Positions 1 to 9,020 are shown, counted from the stretch's first letter. The stretch is 39,878 bases of DNA from Nevskia sp. (GCA_016779605.1 JADHNH010000023.1:1-39878), one strand, 5' to 3'. Notes: generated by a model not told the origin, from the sequence alone. Made by a program: numbers and translations.

Positions 1-1
1 C

Positions 2-490
2 GCCATCGACCCGGCCAATACCCTGGCGCAGGAACAGGCGCGGCTGGTGATCGGCACCCTGGGCATCATCGCCCAGCGCCTGCCGCTGCAGTACCGCTAC
101 GACCGCGACGAGCTGCGGCGCGGAATCGAGCTGGCGGGCCGCCTGGGCGAACGGCTGCCGGCGTCCGGCGAAGCCGCGGCCGCGCTGCGGCAGCTTGCCG
201 CCAGTGCCGCGCAGGGGACGGAAGTGCTGGAGCGCGCCCGCGCCGAGCCGGCCGAGTTGGAAGGCGCGGTGCGCGCGCTGCGCAGTGCGGTGGGCGAAGT
301 GATCCAGGCGGCTTACCCGGCGGCCGACGCCGCCGGCCGCAAGACCCTGGGCGCACTGGTCGCGGACGCTTCGCGCGAACAGCTGCTGCGCGAGCGCGCC
401 TGGCTGTCGCCGTTCGGCTTCGAGCCCGACCCCAAGCTGATCCCGCCGGTCGAAACGCTGCTGGCGCCGGTGGCCCAAGCCCGCAGCTGA
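2..490 (+). CDS. Hypothetical protein, 5'-truncated by the window edge
   Basis: The reading frame is open from base 2 and ends with TGA at 488-490, giving about 162 residues of the C-terminal part of a protein. An internal ATG at 47 exists, but the upstream codons keep the same amphipathic, Ala/Arg/Glu-rich character, so the gene most likely starts before the window. The visible part looks largely alpha-helical, with many alternating charged and leucine/alanine positions, and has no membrane segment or recognisable motif. It is convergent with the SDR gene, 26 bases away. I do not recognise the family and assign no function. Confidence 0.6.
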   Translation, partial: AIDPANTLAQEQARLVIGTLGIIAQRLPLQYRYDRDELRRGIELAGRLGERLPASGEAAAALRQLAASAAQGTEVLERARAEPAELEGAVRALRSAVGEVIQAAYPAADAAGRKTLGALVADASREQLLRERAWLSPFGFEPDPKLIPPVETLLAPVAQARS

Positions 491-516
491 GCGCGGCGCC
501 GGCGGCGAGCCGGGGC

Positions 517-1446
517 CTAGACCGGGTCCCAGGTGAAGATGTCGCCGGAGCGGTGCAGCGGGTAGAAGTCGCCGGCGAACTGCGGGAACACGCGCTCGAC
601 GATCGCTTCCGGCGTCCAGCCTTCGGCGGTGTGCGCCGTGCGCAGCGGGCGCGGCTGCGAGAACAGGAAGATCTCGTTGTTGCGCACGCCGAAGATCTGC
701 CCGCTGACGTGGCTGGCGCCGTCGGCGCACAGGGCGGCGACGAACGGCCCGACTTTTTCCGGCACCAGCTTCTTCAGGCCCTCGACGCGGCGCTTCTGTT
801 CCGGCGTCTCGTCGGGGATCGAGCCGACCATGCGGGTCCAGGCGAACGGCGCGATGGCGTTGGAACGCACGCCGAACTTCTGCATGTCGATGGCGATCGA
901 CTTGGACAGGCCGACGATGCCCAGCTTGGCCGCCGCGTAGTTGGCCTGGCCGAAATTGCCGATCAGGCCGGAGGTGGAGGTCATGTGCACGTAGACGCCG
1001 GAGTTCTGGTTCTTGAACACCGGCGCGGCGGCGCGGCTGACGTTGAAGCTGCCCTTCAGGTGCACGGCAATCACGGCGTCGAAGTCGGCCTCGTCCATGC
1101 GGTGGAAGATGGCGTCGCGCAGGTTGCCGGCGTTGTTCACCACGATGTCCAGCCGGCCGAAGGCCTGGCGCGCCGTGGCGACGATGGCGTGGGCGGCGTC
1201 GAAGTCGGCCACCGAATGGGTGTCCTGCACCGCCAGGCCGCCGAGCGCCTCGATTTCCTTGACCACCGCCGCCGCTGGCGATTCTCCGGTCTGGCCGCCG
1301 TCCAGCGCCACGCCGAGGTCGTTGACCACCACGCGCGCGCCGGCCGCGGCCAGCGACAGCGCGATGCCGCGGCCGATGCCGCGGCCGGCGCCGGTCACGA
1401 TGGCGACTTTTCCGCCCAATAAACTGCCGCGGTCGGGATTTTGCAT
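517..1446 (-). CDS. Short-chain dehydrogenase, MFE-2/HSD17B4 type (probable 3-hydroxyacyl-CoA dehydrogenase)
   Basis: A 309-residue SDR. The N-terminal Rossmann motif TGAGRGIGRG (about residues 19-28) binds NAD(P), followed by NNAG and an active-site Ser...Tyr-x3-Lys (STSGLIGNFGQANYAAAK). The stretch around GNFGQANY and IAP closely resembles the dehydrogenase domain of peroxisomal multifunctional enzyme type 2, which oxidises (R)-3-hydroxyacyl-CoA; steroid or other hydroxyacyl substrates are also possible. The start was placed at the ATG at 1446 because the NAD-binding strand follows directly; the open frame further upstream is Arg/Pro-rich and unlike coding sequence. An operator-like site 82 bases upstream matches the one in the OYE/NMO divergent promoter, so this gene is probably co-regulated with the catabolic locus at 14-22 kb. 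Confidence 0.85.
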   Translation of the reverse strand: MQNPDRGSLLGGKVAIVTGAGRGIGRGIALSLAAAGARVVVNDLGVALDGGQTGESPAAAVVKEIEALGGLAVQDTHSVADFDAAHAIVATARQAFGRLDIVVNNAGNLRDAIFHRMDEADFDAVIAVHLKGSFNVSRAAAPVFKNQNSGVYVHMTSTSGLIGNFGQANYAAAKLGIVGLSKSIAIDMQKFGVRSNAIAPFAWTRMVGSIPDETPEQKRRVEGLKKLVPEKVGPFVAALCADGASHVSGQIFGVRNNEIFLFSQPRPLRTAHTAEGWTPEAIVERVFPQFAGDFYPLHRSGDIFTWDPV

Positions 1447-1527
1447 GGCTGCATCCTGTATCGTTATGGGTAGCCGGCGTCCGGGGGCTTGGGCCCCGCG
1501 GGGATCGAAGCCCCGCCGCCGCATTAT

Positions 1528-1545
1528 ATCGTATGGATGCGTACT
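1528..1545. promoter_or_regulatory. Candidate operator, copy 1 (shared with 19967-19984)
   Basis: Read on the minus strand the site is AGTACGCATCCATACGAT. It differs from AGTATACATCCATACTAT at 19967-19984 at only 3 of 18 positions. It keeps the GTA...TAC dyad around an ATCC core, as expected for a dimeric (TetR- or similar-type) repressor. It lies between the divergent SDR (minus) and phosphatase (plus) genes. No regulator gene for it is identifiable in the window. Confidence 0.5.
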
Positions 1546-1590
1546 AGTCTGCCCGGGCGGCTACGGCAATCTCCGGCCGCCGGAAAAATT

Positions 1591-2379
1591 ATGGAACCCC
1601 CGCCTATGCAAGAGCAGTCCCTGCCCGCCGCCCCGCCACGCCGCCTGCCGCTGACCGGCGCGGTGAATTTCCGCGACATCGGCGGCTACCGCACCGCCGA
1701 CGGCCGCACGACCGCCTGGCGCCGCCTGTTCCGCTCCGACTCGCTTTCCGAGCTCACCGCCGAGGACGTCGCCGCCGTCGACGCGCTGGGATTGCGCACC
1801 ATCTGCGACCTGCGCCACGACAACGAGCGCCGCCTGCATCCGGACGTCTACCCGACCGCTGCGCCGGTGACGGTGCATGCGTTCGGCTTCTTCCCCTACG
1901 GCACGGTGGAAATGATCCAGGCCGCCAACGAGGGCCGCATCACGCCGGCCGAGGCGCGCGGCGTGATCCTGGAGATCTACCGCCGGTTCCCGCACGAAAA
2001 CGCCGGCACTTACCGCCAGATGTTCGACATCCTGCTGGCGCAGGACGCGCTGCCCGCGCTGATCCACTGCACCAGCGGCAAGGACCGCACCGGCTACGGC
2101 ACCGCCATGGTGCTGCTGGCGCTGGGCGTGCCGCGCGAGATCATCGTCGAGGACTACCTGCTGAGCGACCGCTACCGGCGCAACGTCCATTTCATGTTCA
2201 AGAACGCGGTGGACCCCAGCGTGCTCGCCGCCATCACTGCCGCCAACTCCGAGTTCCTCAACGCCGCGTTCGGCGCCATCGACGACCGCTGGGGCGGCGA
2301 GGACAAGTACCTGCGCGACGAGCTTGGCGTGGACGAGCCCGCGCGCGAGCGGCTGCGCGAGCTGCTGCTGGTGGACTGA
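1591..2379 (+). CDS. Tyrosine/lipid phosphatase (PtpB/LipA-like, Y_phosphatase3 type)
   Basis: A 262-residue protein tyrosine phosphatase-like enzyme. The signature HCTSGKDRTG (HC-x5-R P-loop with the GKDRTG variant) provides the nucleophilic Cys and phosphate-binding Arg. This variant is typical of the bacterial PtpB/LipA group, whose members act on phosphotyrosine, phosphoserine or phosphoinositides. The N-terminal NFRDIGGYRT segment is also typical of the family. There is no signal peptide, so it is probably cytosolic. ATG 1591 is used; ATG 1606 is an alternative start 5 codons in. The gene is divergent from the MFE-2-type SDR and shares its 144-base promoter region with the operator-like site. 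Similar phosphatases often accompany acyl-CoA genes, but the substrate here is unknown. Confidence 0.85.
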   Translation: MEPPPMQEQSLPAAPPRRLPLTGAVNFRDIGGYRTADGRTTAWRRLFRSDSLSELTAEDVAAVDALGLRTICDLRHDNERRLHPDVYPTAAPVTVHAFGFFPYGTVEMIQAANEGRITPAEARGVILEIYRRFPHENAGTYRQMFDILLAQDALPALIHCTSGKDRTGYGTAMVLLALGVPREIIVEDYLLSDRYRRNVHFMFKNAVDPSVLAAITAANSEFLNAAFGAIDDRWGGEDKYLRDELGVDEPARERLRELLLVD

Positions 2380-2424
2380 TTCGGCCGCCCGGTTTGAACG
2401 GGCTGCCAGCCTCGCCAACGCGGG

Positions 2425-3579
2425 TCAGGCGGCCTGGGACGGCGGCAGGGTGAAGAAGAAGGCGGCGCCCTTGTCGGGCTCGGCCTGGGCCCAGATCCGG
2501 CCACCGTGGCGCTGGACGATGCGCTGCACGATCGACAAGCCGACGCCGGTACCTTCGAACTCGTCTTCGCGGTGCATCCGCTGGAATACACCGAACAGGT
2601 TCTTCGCGTAGCTCATGTCGAATCCCGCACCGTTGTCGCGCACGAAGTAGACGGCCTCGTTCTCCTGACGCCGGCATCCGACCTCGATCAGCGCGGTTTC
2701 CTTGTTGCGCGAGTACTTGAAGGCGTTCGAAATCAGGTTGACGAACACCTGGCGCAACAGGGACGGATCCCCGCGGCACGGCGGCAGGCCGTCGATGCGC
2801 AGCTCGACGCGCCGCCCTCCCACGGCCGGGCTGAGCTCCTCCAGCACTTCGCGCACCAGGTCGTCCAGGTCGACCGCGCGCACGTTCAGCGGCTTCCTGC
2901 TCACCTGCGCAAAATGCAGCAGGTCGGTGATGAGGTCGTTCATCCGCCTGGCGCTGCCGGTGACGTGGCGGAACAGTTCGCGCACTTCGTCGGTCCATTG
3001 CGACGAGAAGTCATCCTCGAGAATCTCGACGAAGCCGATGACCGACCGCAACGGCGCCCGCAAGTCGTGCGATACGGAGTGGGTGAAGGCTTCCAGCTCC
3101 CGGTTGGCCGCCTGCAGCTCGCGATTGGCCACTTCCAGCTCGGCGGTGCGCTCCTGCACGCTGCGCTGCAGCCGCGCGTTCTCGAGGCGCAGGTTCCGCA
3201 GCGCGAGCGCGCGCGACAGCACCGGCAGAATCGCGCTGAGCTTGAACGGCTTGAGGATGTAGTCCAGTGCGCCGGCCTTCATCGCCTCCACCGCGGTGCC
3301 GATGGAGCCCGCGCCGGTCATGATGATGGCGACGAGGTCCGGGTCGCGCTGCTGCGCGGCTCGCAGCAGCGTGATGCCGTCCATCCCGGGCATCATCAGG
3401 TCGGTGAGCAGAAGGTCGAAGTACGTATCCCGCATGGCCTCCAGCGCGGCCTCTGCGGACGAAAAACCGACGATCTCCTCGACGTGGTCGCGCAGCGTGT
3501 CGCACAGCGCCCGCATCTGCGCCACCTCGTCGTCGACGACCAGGATGCGGGCCTGCGGCAGGAATGGATCGGAGGTCAT
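2425..3579 (-). CDS. Receiver-histidine kinase (response regulator fused to HisKA/HATPase)
   Basis: A 384-residue soluble two-component protein. An N-terminal receiver domain (about 10-125) has the acidic pair VVDDE, phospho-acceptor D60 in LLTDLMMPG and the Lys of LKPF. A coiled coil (about 128-165) follows, then a HisKA dimerisation domain with H171 in SVSHDLRAPLRS, and a HATPase_c domain with N, G1 and G2 boxes (NLISNAFKYS, DNGAGFD, GTGVGLSI). It begins inside the stop codon of the upstream hybrid kinase (ATGA at 3576-3579), which implies translational coupling. It is probably the next relay step after the membrane hybrid kinase. No DNA-binding output domain is present in either protein, so the final target lies outside this operon. 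Confidence 0.9.
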   Translation of the reverse strand: MTSDPFLPQARILVVDDEVAQMRALCDTLRDHVEEIVGFSSAEAALEAMRDTYFDLLLTDLMMPGMDGITLLRAAQQRDPDLVAIIMTGAGSIGTAVEAMKAGALDYILKPFKLSAILPVLSRALALRNLRLENARLQRSVQERTAELEVANRELQAANRELEAFTHSVSHDLRAPLRSVIGFVEILEDDFSSQWTDEVRELFRHVTGSARRMNDLITDLLHFAQVSRKPLNVRAVDLDDLVREVLEELSPAVGGRRVELRIDGLPPCRGDPSLLRQVFVNLISNAFKYSRNKETALIEVGCRRQENEAVYFVRDNGAGFDMSYAKNLFGVFQRMHREDEFEGTGVGLSIVQRIVQRHGGRIWAQAEPDKGAAFFFTLPPSQAA

Positions 3580-6008
3580 CGCTTCGCCCCGCTGCTCGCG
3601 CAGCACTCGACCAGCGCTTCGCGCAACGCCTGCAATTTTGGCGGCTTGTTGAGCACCTTGTCGACCTCCGCCGGGACGTCGCGGTCGGCGACGAGGCGCT
3701 GGCCCCAGCCGGTGAGCATGATGATCGGGGTTTCCCGCGAAGCGGCCTTGATCGCCGCGGCGACCTTGCGACCGTCGACGTACGGCATGCCGAGGTCGGT
3801 GATGACCACGGAAAAGTCCTGGCCGCGCCGCTGCGCCGCAAGAAACTCGTCGATGCCGTTCTGCCCGCCGTCGGCCGCCGTGACCGCATGGCCGTCCCCC
3901 TGCAAGGTGTCGCGCAGCGAGTTGATCACCAGCGGATCGTCGTCGATGACCAGGATGCGCAGGCGCTGTCGCGGTCCCGCAGCAGCCGCGCCGGCCTCCG
4001 GGCTGGCGTCGACCTGCGGCATCACCAGGAACAGCAGGCGCATGCGCGTGCCGCGGCCCGGAGCGCTCTCCACCTCGATGTCCGCACTGTGCCGCTTCAC
4101 CATGCCGTACACCATCGACAGGCCGAGCCCGGTGCCACGCTCGCCCTTCGTGGTGAAAAAGGGCTCCAGGCAGCGGCGCTGCGTGTCGGCGTCCATGCCG
4201 ACGCCGCTGTCGATTACGTCCACGTAAACCCGGCTTGGCGCGTCCGCCGCCAGGCCGGTGCGTATGCTCAGGGTGCCGCCGTCGGGCATCGCGTCGACCG
4301 CGTTGAAGACGAGGTTGGTGAGGGCCTCGCGAATTTCGCTTTCGACGCCCATGAACGCCGGCAGCCCCGGCGCCAGCTCGGTGCGCAGCTCGATCACGAC
4401 GCCGCGCTGCTGCGGAATGTCGTACCAGCGGGCGCGCGTGAGGTCGATCACCTGCGGGACGAGCTGATTCAGCTTCACCGGCGCCAGCGTCAGGTCGGTG
4501 TCGCGGTGGCGGTAGAACTCGCGCATCCGCAGCACCGTCTGCGCAACGTCGTCGACCGCCCGTTGAATGGTTTCGAGCTGCCTGCGCGCATTGGCGCTGA
4601 GGCCGGTCTCCTTCTCCAGCAGGGACTCGGTGTAGAGCGCCACCGGCGAAATCGCGTTGTTGATGTCGTGCGCGATCCCGCTCGCCATCTGCCCCAGCAC
4701 GCGCAGCCGCTCCTGCTGCAGGATCGCCTGCTGGGTCTGGCGCAGATCGTCGTAGGCCTGCTGCAAGGCGCCGTACAGTTGCGCCTGGTGCGCAGCCAGG
4801 CCGGCGTGCTCGCTCAACTGCCGCAGGAACTCGCAGTCCACGCTGCTGAAGCCCTGCTGCGCACGCCGCGACGCAATGAGCACGCCGAAGACCTTGCTTT
4901 CCACCGCCAGCGGCGCGAACACGACCGATCCGAGGCCGGCGGCGGCCAGCCGCTGCGGAAACGGGAACGATACTGCGGCGATCTCCGGTTCGTAGACCAG
5001 GTTGCCGCGCAGGCAATCCGCAAGCCCGTTGCCGTCGATCGCGATCTTGGCGCCGCTCGTCATCCCCAGAGCGGTGGCGGTGGGCACCCCGCGCGCACCG
5101 ATGCTGGTGACGCTCAGCAGCTGCTCGCCGGCGTCGTGCAGGCAGATGCAGCCGAAATCGATTGCCAGGCTGTCTTCCAGGCTGCGGATCAGCACCTGGA
5201 AGATGCTCGGCAAATCCTGCCGCTCGCCGATGGCGCGCGTGATGCGGTGCAGCAGGTTGAGGCGGTCCAGCTGCTCGCGTACCCGCGCGGCGTTGTCGGT
5301 CAGCTCGCGGTGCTGCTGCTGGATTTGCGCAAGCATCTGGTTGAACGCGCCGGTGAGCTGGCTCACCTCGTCCCGGCCGAGCGTTTCCACGCGCACCGAG
5401 TAGTCGCCGTCCTCGGAAACCGACTTCGCCGCCTGCGCCAGCCGCAGGATCGGATGCGCGATCTGCTGCTGCAGGAACCGCGACAGGACGAACGCCAGCA
5501 ACAGGGAAAGGGCGATGACCGCGGCGGTAATCTCGCCATACAGCCGCAGCCGGGCGTAGAGGGCGTCCAGGTCGGTTTCGATATGCAGCGTTCCGAGCCG
5601 CTGGTTGCCGTGCTGGGTGACCGGGATGACGGCGACCAGGCGGCCGCGCTCGAAGCGGTATCCGTCCGCCTCGAGCTCCGCGGGAAGCCCGTCCGCCCCG
5701 GCCTGCGCCGGAAACCTGGCGAACAGGTGGCCGGCCCGGTCGTACAGGCCGGCGGCGACGACGTGGGGCTCGGCGCGCAGCGCGTCCAGGACTTCCGCGG
5801 CGTCGGCGGCGTTGTCGAACGCCAATGCCGCGGTGCTGTTCGCCGCAATCACCTGGCCCAGGGTGGCGACGTTCTTCACCATGCCTTGCCGGAACGTCAG
5901 GAGTTCGTAGACGATGAAGGTGGTGCAGGTGATCAGCAACATCAGCGCGCTGACCGCCAGCAGCACGGACATCAGCTTGCGGCGGATCGGCAGGTCCCGG
6001 AAGGACAT
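3576..6008 (-). CDS. Membrane hybrid sensor histidine kinase (CHASE8-like, HAMP, GAF, HisKA, HATPase, REC)
   Basis: An 810-residue inner-membrane hybrid kinase. It has TM1 (about 12-35), a periplasmic sensor of about 120 residues that resembles CHASE8, TM2 (about 158-180), HAMP (about 180-232), a GAF-like domain (about 265-410), a coiled-coil lead-in, HisKA with H447 in GIAHDINN, HATPase_c (NLVFNAVDAMP, DSGVGM, GTGLGLSM) and a C-terminal receiver with D738 in VITDLGMP. It starts at ATG 6008, which overlaps the yfiR-family stop by one base (TGATG). It ends in an ATGA overlap with the receiver-kinase. CHASE8/HAMP proteins of this kind are typical partners of YfiR-like periplasmic proteins, as in YfiN/YfiR, but here the output is a kinase rather than a GGDEF domain. 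Confidence 0.92.
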   Translation of the reverse strand: MSFRDLPIRRKLMSVLLAVSALMLLITCTTFIVYELLTFRQGMVKNVATLGQVIAANSTAALAFDNAADAAEVLDALRAEPHVVAAGLYDRAGHLFARFPAQAGADGLPAELEADGYRFERGRLVAVIPVTQHGNQRLGTLHIETDLDALYARLRLYGEITAAVIALSLLLAFVLSRFLQQQIAHPILRLAQAAKSVSEDGDYSVRVETLGRDEVSQLTGAFNQMLAQIQQQHRELTDNAARVREQLDRLNLLHRITRAIGERQDLPSIFQVLIRSLEDSLAIDFGCICLHDAGEQLLSVTSIGARGVPTATALGMTSGAKIAIDGNGLADCLRGNLVYEPEIAAVSFPFPQRLAAAGLGSVVFAPLAVESKVFGVLIASRRAQQGFSSVDCEFLRQLSEHAGLAAHQAQLYGALQQAYDDLRQTQQAILQQERLRVLGQMASGIAHDINNAISPVALYTESLLEKETGLSANARRQLETIQRAVDDVAQTVLRMREFYRHRDTDLTLAPVKLNQLVPQVIDLTRARWYDIPQQRGVVIELRTELAPGLPAFMGVESEIREALTNLVFNAVDAMPDGGTLSIRTGLAADAPSRVYVDVIDSGVGMDADTQRRCLEPFFTTKGERGTGLGLSMVYGMVKRHSADIEVESAPGRGTRMRLLFLVMPQVDASPEAGAAAAGPRQRLRILVIDDDPLVINSLRDTLQGDGHAVTAADGGQNGIDEFLAAQRRGQDFSVVITDLGMPYVDGRKVAAAIKAASRETPIIMLTGWGQRLVADRDVPAEVDKVLNKPPKLQALREALVECCASSGAKR

Positions 6009-6592
6009 CAGTTCTCTCCGCCCACGATCGTGGCGGTGACCAGCAGCTTGGAGCTGAGCTTCAGGTCCGCAGCCTTGGCGGCATCCGGGTTGACCTGCAG
6101 CCGGATCTTGTTGTCGGCCAGGGCCAGGCCGATCATGCCGCCGGCGCGGTCGAAGCCGTCGTTGTCGCTCACCGTCAGGATGCTGCGGCCTTTGAGCGCA
6201 GCCAGGTCGCGTCTCATCTGCTCGTGCTCGGAGCTGCTGATGAACACGATATGGCAGGCACTCACCGAGTCGACGTCGCGCAGGCGGCGCACCGCCAGCG
6301 GCCGCTCGTTGACCTTTTCGCCGCGCACCGTGTCGTCCAGATACCCGCCGAACGGGTCATCGCCGAGCACGCAGATGGTCAGCGGCGCCTGCGCATCGGC
6401 GAAGGCCTGCGGCGGCCATTCGACGAACTCGGCGAAACGGAACAGGAACACCGCCTTGAGCTCGTATTCCGGGGTGGCAGCAGCGCAGTGGAAGCACAGT
6501 CCCAGACCCAGCAGCCATGCCCACGGCACCCGTCGCCCAGGCGGCGGCCGTCCGGCGGCACGGGCTCGCGCCGCCCGCCTCAATAGCGCCAT
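6008..6592 (-). CDS. YfiR-family (DUF4154) periplasmic protein
   Basis: A 194-residue protein with a basic N-terminus and a hydrophobic signal segment (about residues 22-39, ending CAAA). The family hallmark ELKAVFLFRFAEFVEWP follows, and the family C-terminal pattern in which a conserved IRLQVNPDAA segment precedes KLSSKLL. Characterised YfiR of Pseudomonas is a periplasmic repressor that binds the sensor domain of YfiN. Here the downstream gene is a membrane hybrid kinase with an N-terminal sensor domain of the same type, so this protein probably gates that kinase. The start overlaps the end of the TonB receptor gene by 13 bases. The exact start is uncertain because the first 20 residues are Arg/Pro-rich; a downstream start near the signal segment is possible. 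Confidence 0.85.
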   Translation of the reverse strand: MALLRRAARARAAGRPPPGRRVPWAWLLGLGLCFHCAAATPEYELKAVFLFRFAEFVEWPPQAFADAQAPLTICVLGDDPFGGYLDDTVRGEKVNERPLAVRRLRDVDSVSACHIVFISSSEHEQMRRDLAALKGRSILTVSDNDGFDRAGGMIGLALADNKIRLQVNPDAAKAADLKLSSKLLVTATIVGGEN

Positions 6593-8610
6593 TGCAGCTT
6601 GCCGTAAAACGCGCGCTGGATCTGCGGCTGCCCAGGTCCGGGGAACCCGTACTCGGGATGTCCGCCATGCAGCAGGTTCTGCCCGGTCATCGACAGCTCG
6701 AGCTGGCGGACGGGATGCCAGCCCAGGTGCAGGTCCAGCTCACCGTAGCTCGGCACGACGCCGAACGCCGGTCCGCTGTTGATCTTGCGCGAGTCGATCC
6801 AGCGCAGGTCCGCGTCGAGCTGCAGCCGCCCAGGCAGGTCCATCGACGAGCGCAGGGAAATGCGCTGGGCCGGATCGGCGGTTTCGTTGAGCGCGCCGTT
6901 CAGGTCGAACGCGCCCGGCTTGACGCGCAGGTTCTCGTTGAGCGCGTTGTAGCCGGCGTGCAGGCGCCACCAGTCCAGGGCCTGGTAGGTAAGGCTCAGC
7001 TCGACGCCGTGCGTTTCGCCCTCCAGATTGTTCTGGAACGGCAGCGGCAAGATCGTCACCGGTGTGAAGCCGACACTGCGGACGTGGTCGTAGTCGTTGT
7101 AGAAGGCGGAGACGGAAGCGGTGACGCGCCTGCCGATCTGCGCCCGGTAACCCAGCTCGTAGGCAACCAGTGTTTCCGACCTGAAGCTCGGCGAACCCAT
7201 CAGCAGGATCGGAATCGTTTCCGTCGGCGCGGGCTGCTGCAGGCCCCGATCCAGTCGGCAGGGTGTACGAACGGCGCGGGATATCGCCCACCAGGCGACC
7301 TGGCTGTCGGTGACACTCCATTGCATTCGCGCGCTGGGCTCCACTTCGTAGCCGGTGTAGGCGTTGTGCTCGAGCTTGCTGCCGATGGTGAAAAACAGGT
7401 TGTCGAGGATCGCGACCTCGTCCTGGAGAAAACCGCTGTAGAGATCCTGGTCGAGCGTCGGCGGTGTTACTGCGACCGACGGAGAGTTATGATCCACTTC
7501 GTGCGTGAAGCGGTAGCCCAATCCCCACACCAGCCGCTGGCGTTCGCCCCAGCGGAAGCGGTGCTGGAAGCTGACGTCGTAGGTGTCCAGGTTGTCCGTC
7601 AAGGTGCCGGCGGGGGCGATCAATGTAGATGTGACGGCAAACGCCGACTCCGGATCCGACAGGTGCGTGCGGTCATAGTAAACCTGCAGGCTCGTGTCGG
7701 AGCGCTCCGACCAGGTGCGCGACCAGCGCCCGATGACGTTGCCGCCGCTTACACCGACCACGCCCTGGCTGAACTGGCCTTCGCTGCCGCTGTACAGGTC
7801 ACCCTGCAGAGTCAGTGCATCCTTGCGCGAGGCCTGGGCATCGAGGCGGAATCCGCCCTGGCCCATGTGCCATTCGTCGGCTGCCGGTGCCCCATCGGCC
7901 AGGACTTCGTTGCCACGGTGGAAGGTCTTTCCGTAGACCCTGAAGTCGACTCCCGGCGCGAGCGTGCCGCCGTATCGCAGCCCGGTGAAATCCTGCAATT
8001 GATCTCCCGCGCCGGCTTCGACGTAAAGCCCGCGGCTGGCCCGGGCGCCCTTGGTGACGATGTTGATCACACCGTTGACGGCGTTTGCGCCCCAGATCGT
8101 GCCGCCGGGTCCGCTGATGACCTCGATGCGATCGATATCTTCCAGCAGATAGTCCTGATGGTCCCATAAAACACCGGAAAACAGCGGGGTATAGACGGTT
8201 CGGCCGTCAATCAGCACCAGCAGCTTGTTGGCAAACGCGGTATTGAACCCGCGCGCGGTGATCGCCCAGTCGTGGGCGTTCTTGCGGGCCACGTCCAGGT
8301 TGTCCGCCAGCCGCAAGGCCTCCGGGATGCTGGATGCGCCCGAGCGGCGAATGTCCTCGGCTGTGATGACCTGGATTGCCGACGGAGTGGACGACAGCCG
8401 CTGCGGGCGGAGCGAGACCGAGGTGACCTGGATGCTCATCAGATCTTCCAGGCTCAAGCGCTTCAGTTCGCTGGCCGTCGGCGCCGCAGGATCAGCACCG
8501 GCGGCACCCGCAGCGGCGCCCAGTGCCAGAACCAAGCCAATGGACTTCAGGAATGCCTTGCGAGTCTGGGAACGCCGGAACCCGGGACAACGACAACCGG
8601 AGATTCTCAT
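6580..8610 (-). CDS. TonB-dependent outer-membrane receptor
   Basis: A 676-residue receptor with a signal peptide (about residues 17-39, [11 protein letters not shown] before the likely cleavage site). A short LSLEDLMSIQVTSVS motif characteristic of one receptor subgroup follows. The plug domain (about 65-175) has the motifs ITAEDIRRSGASSIPEALR, VLIDGRTVY, DIDRIEVISGPGG and NAVNGVINIVTK. The rest is an alternating beta-barrel ending in aromatic residues (QWRY), the usual outer-membrane sorting signal. The length is at the small end of the family. It is the first gene of an operon with a YfiR-family protein and two kinases, so ligand binding or occupancy may feed into that signalling chain. 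The substrate cannot be inferred from the sequence. Confidence 0.93.
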   Translation of the reverse strand: MRISGCRCPGFRRSQTRKAFLKSIGLVLALGAAAGAAGADPAAPTASELKRLSLEDLMSIQVTSVSLRPQRLSSTPSAIQVITAEDIRRSGASSIPEALRLADNLDVARKNAHDWAITARGFNTAFANKLLVLIDGRTVYTPLFSGVLWDHQDYLLEDIDRIEVISGPGGTIWGANAVNGVINIVTKGARASRGLYVEAGAGDQLQDFTGLRYGGTLAPGVDFRVYGKTFHRGNEVLADGAPAADEWHMGQGGFRLDAQASRKDALTLQGDLYSGSEGQFSQGVVGVSGGNVIGRWSRTWSERSDTSLQVYYDRTHLSDPESAFAVTSTLIAPAGTLTDNLDTYDVSFQHRFRWGERQRLVWGLGYRFTHEVDHNSPSVAVTPPTLDQDLYSGFLQDEVAILDNLFFTIGSKLEHNAYTGYEVEPSARMQWSVTDSQVAWWAISRAVRTPCRLDRGLQQPAPTETIPILLMGSPSFRSETLVAYELGYRAQIGRRVTASVSAFYNDYDHVRSVGFTPVTILPLPFQNNLEGETHGVELSLTYQALDWWRLHAGYNALNENLRVKPGAFDLNGALNETADPAQRISLRSSMDLPGRLQLDADLRWIDSRKINSGPAFGVVPSYGELDLHLGWHPVRQLELSMTGQNLLHGGHPEYGFPGPGQPQIQRAFYGKLQWRY

Positions 8611-9020
8611 CGGTCACCCGAATCATCGGTCCGAACCTCGAGTCCCTTCGGTTCGGGCCAGTCCCTTGAGTGTCCTCGTCCTCGACACCGCCAGTTTGTT
8701 CGCCTGCAGCAGCGCGCGCCGCAAGCCCCTCCATCCCTCTGCCGGTCCGCCACTTTAAAAGCGCATTACGCCACGGCCGACTTCGCGCTGCGGCCGCCGG
8801 GCCGGGCTCCCGCCGCCGCGATCGAGTTCTTGCACGCCCGTCCCTGTACTCACTAATGACACGAATTTCAGGCGAAGGCAAGGACCGGTGCGGCAGAGTT
8901 CCCGGCTGGAGATGCGAATCCGCCAATGTAGGGTTTGACCCATATGCCGGAAGCCGGAGTCCACTGTAAGCTCTTGCGTGAGCCGTGCGGTCCAGCACAG
9001 GGACGTATGAGGACGCCGAG
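8611..9020. other. Divergent intergenic region between the TonB receptor and GGDEF/EAL genes
   Basis: These 410 bases have no convincing coding sequence. Short open frames are present on both strands but lack ribosome-binding sites and coding character. Promoters for the receptor operon (minus) and the EAL protein (plus) must lie here. A TTGACC at 8935-8940 could be a -35 box, but no -10 at proper spacing follows, so I do not call a promoter. No stable hairpin or recognised RNA was seen. Confidence 0.4.

Noticed and set aside
553-1422. Plus-strand open frame opposite the MFE-2-type SDR
   Set aside because: The SDR motifs on the minus strand are complete; the opposite frame is His/Val/Arg-rich without motifs.
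1484-1514. Possible tRNA or structured RNA in the GC palindrome GGGGCTT...AAGCCCC
   Set aside because: It forms a hairpin with an inner CCCCGCGGGG palindrome but has no cloverleaf arms or TTC-containing T-loop in proper spacing.
3564-6782. A very long plus-strand open frame opposite the sensor kinase operon
   Set aside because: It is antisense to well-motifed kinase genes; composition is Arg/His/Gln/Val-rich with no domain motif, typical of the open antisense frames of GC-rich DNA.
8935-8970. TTGACC...TGTAAG as a sigma-70 promoter for the EAL gene
   Set aside because: Spacing between the hexamers is about 24 bases, well outside the usual 16-18.
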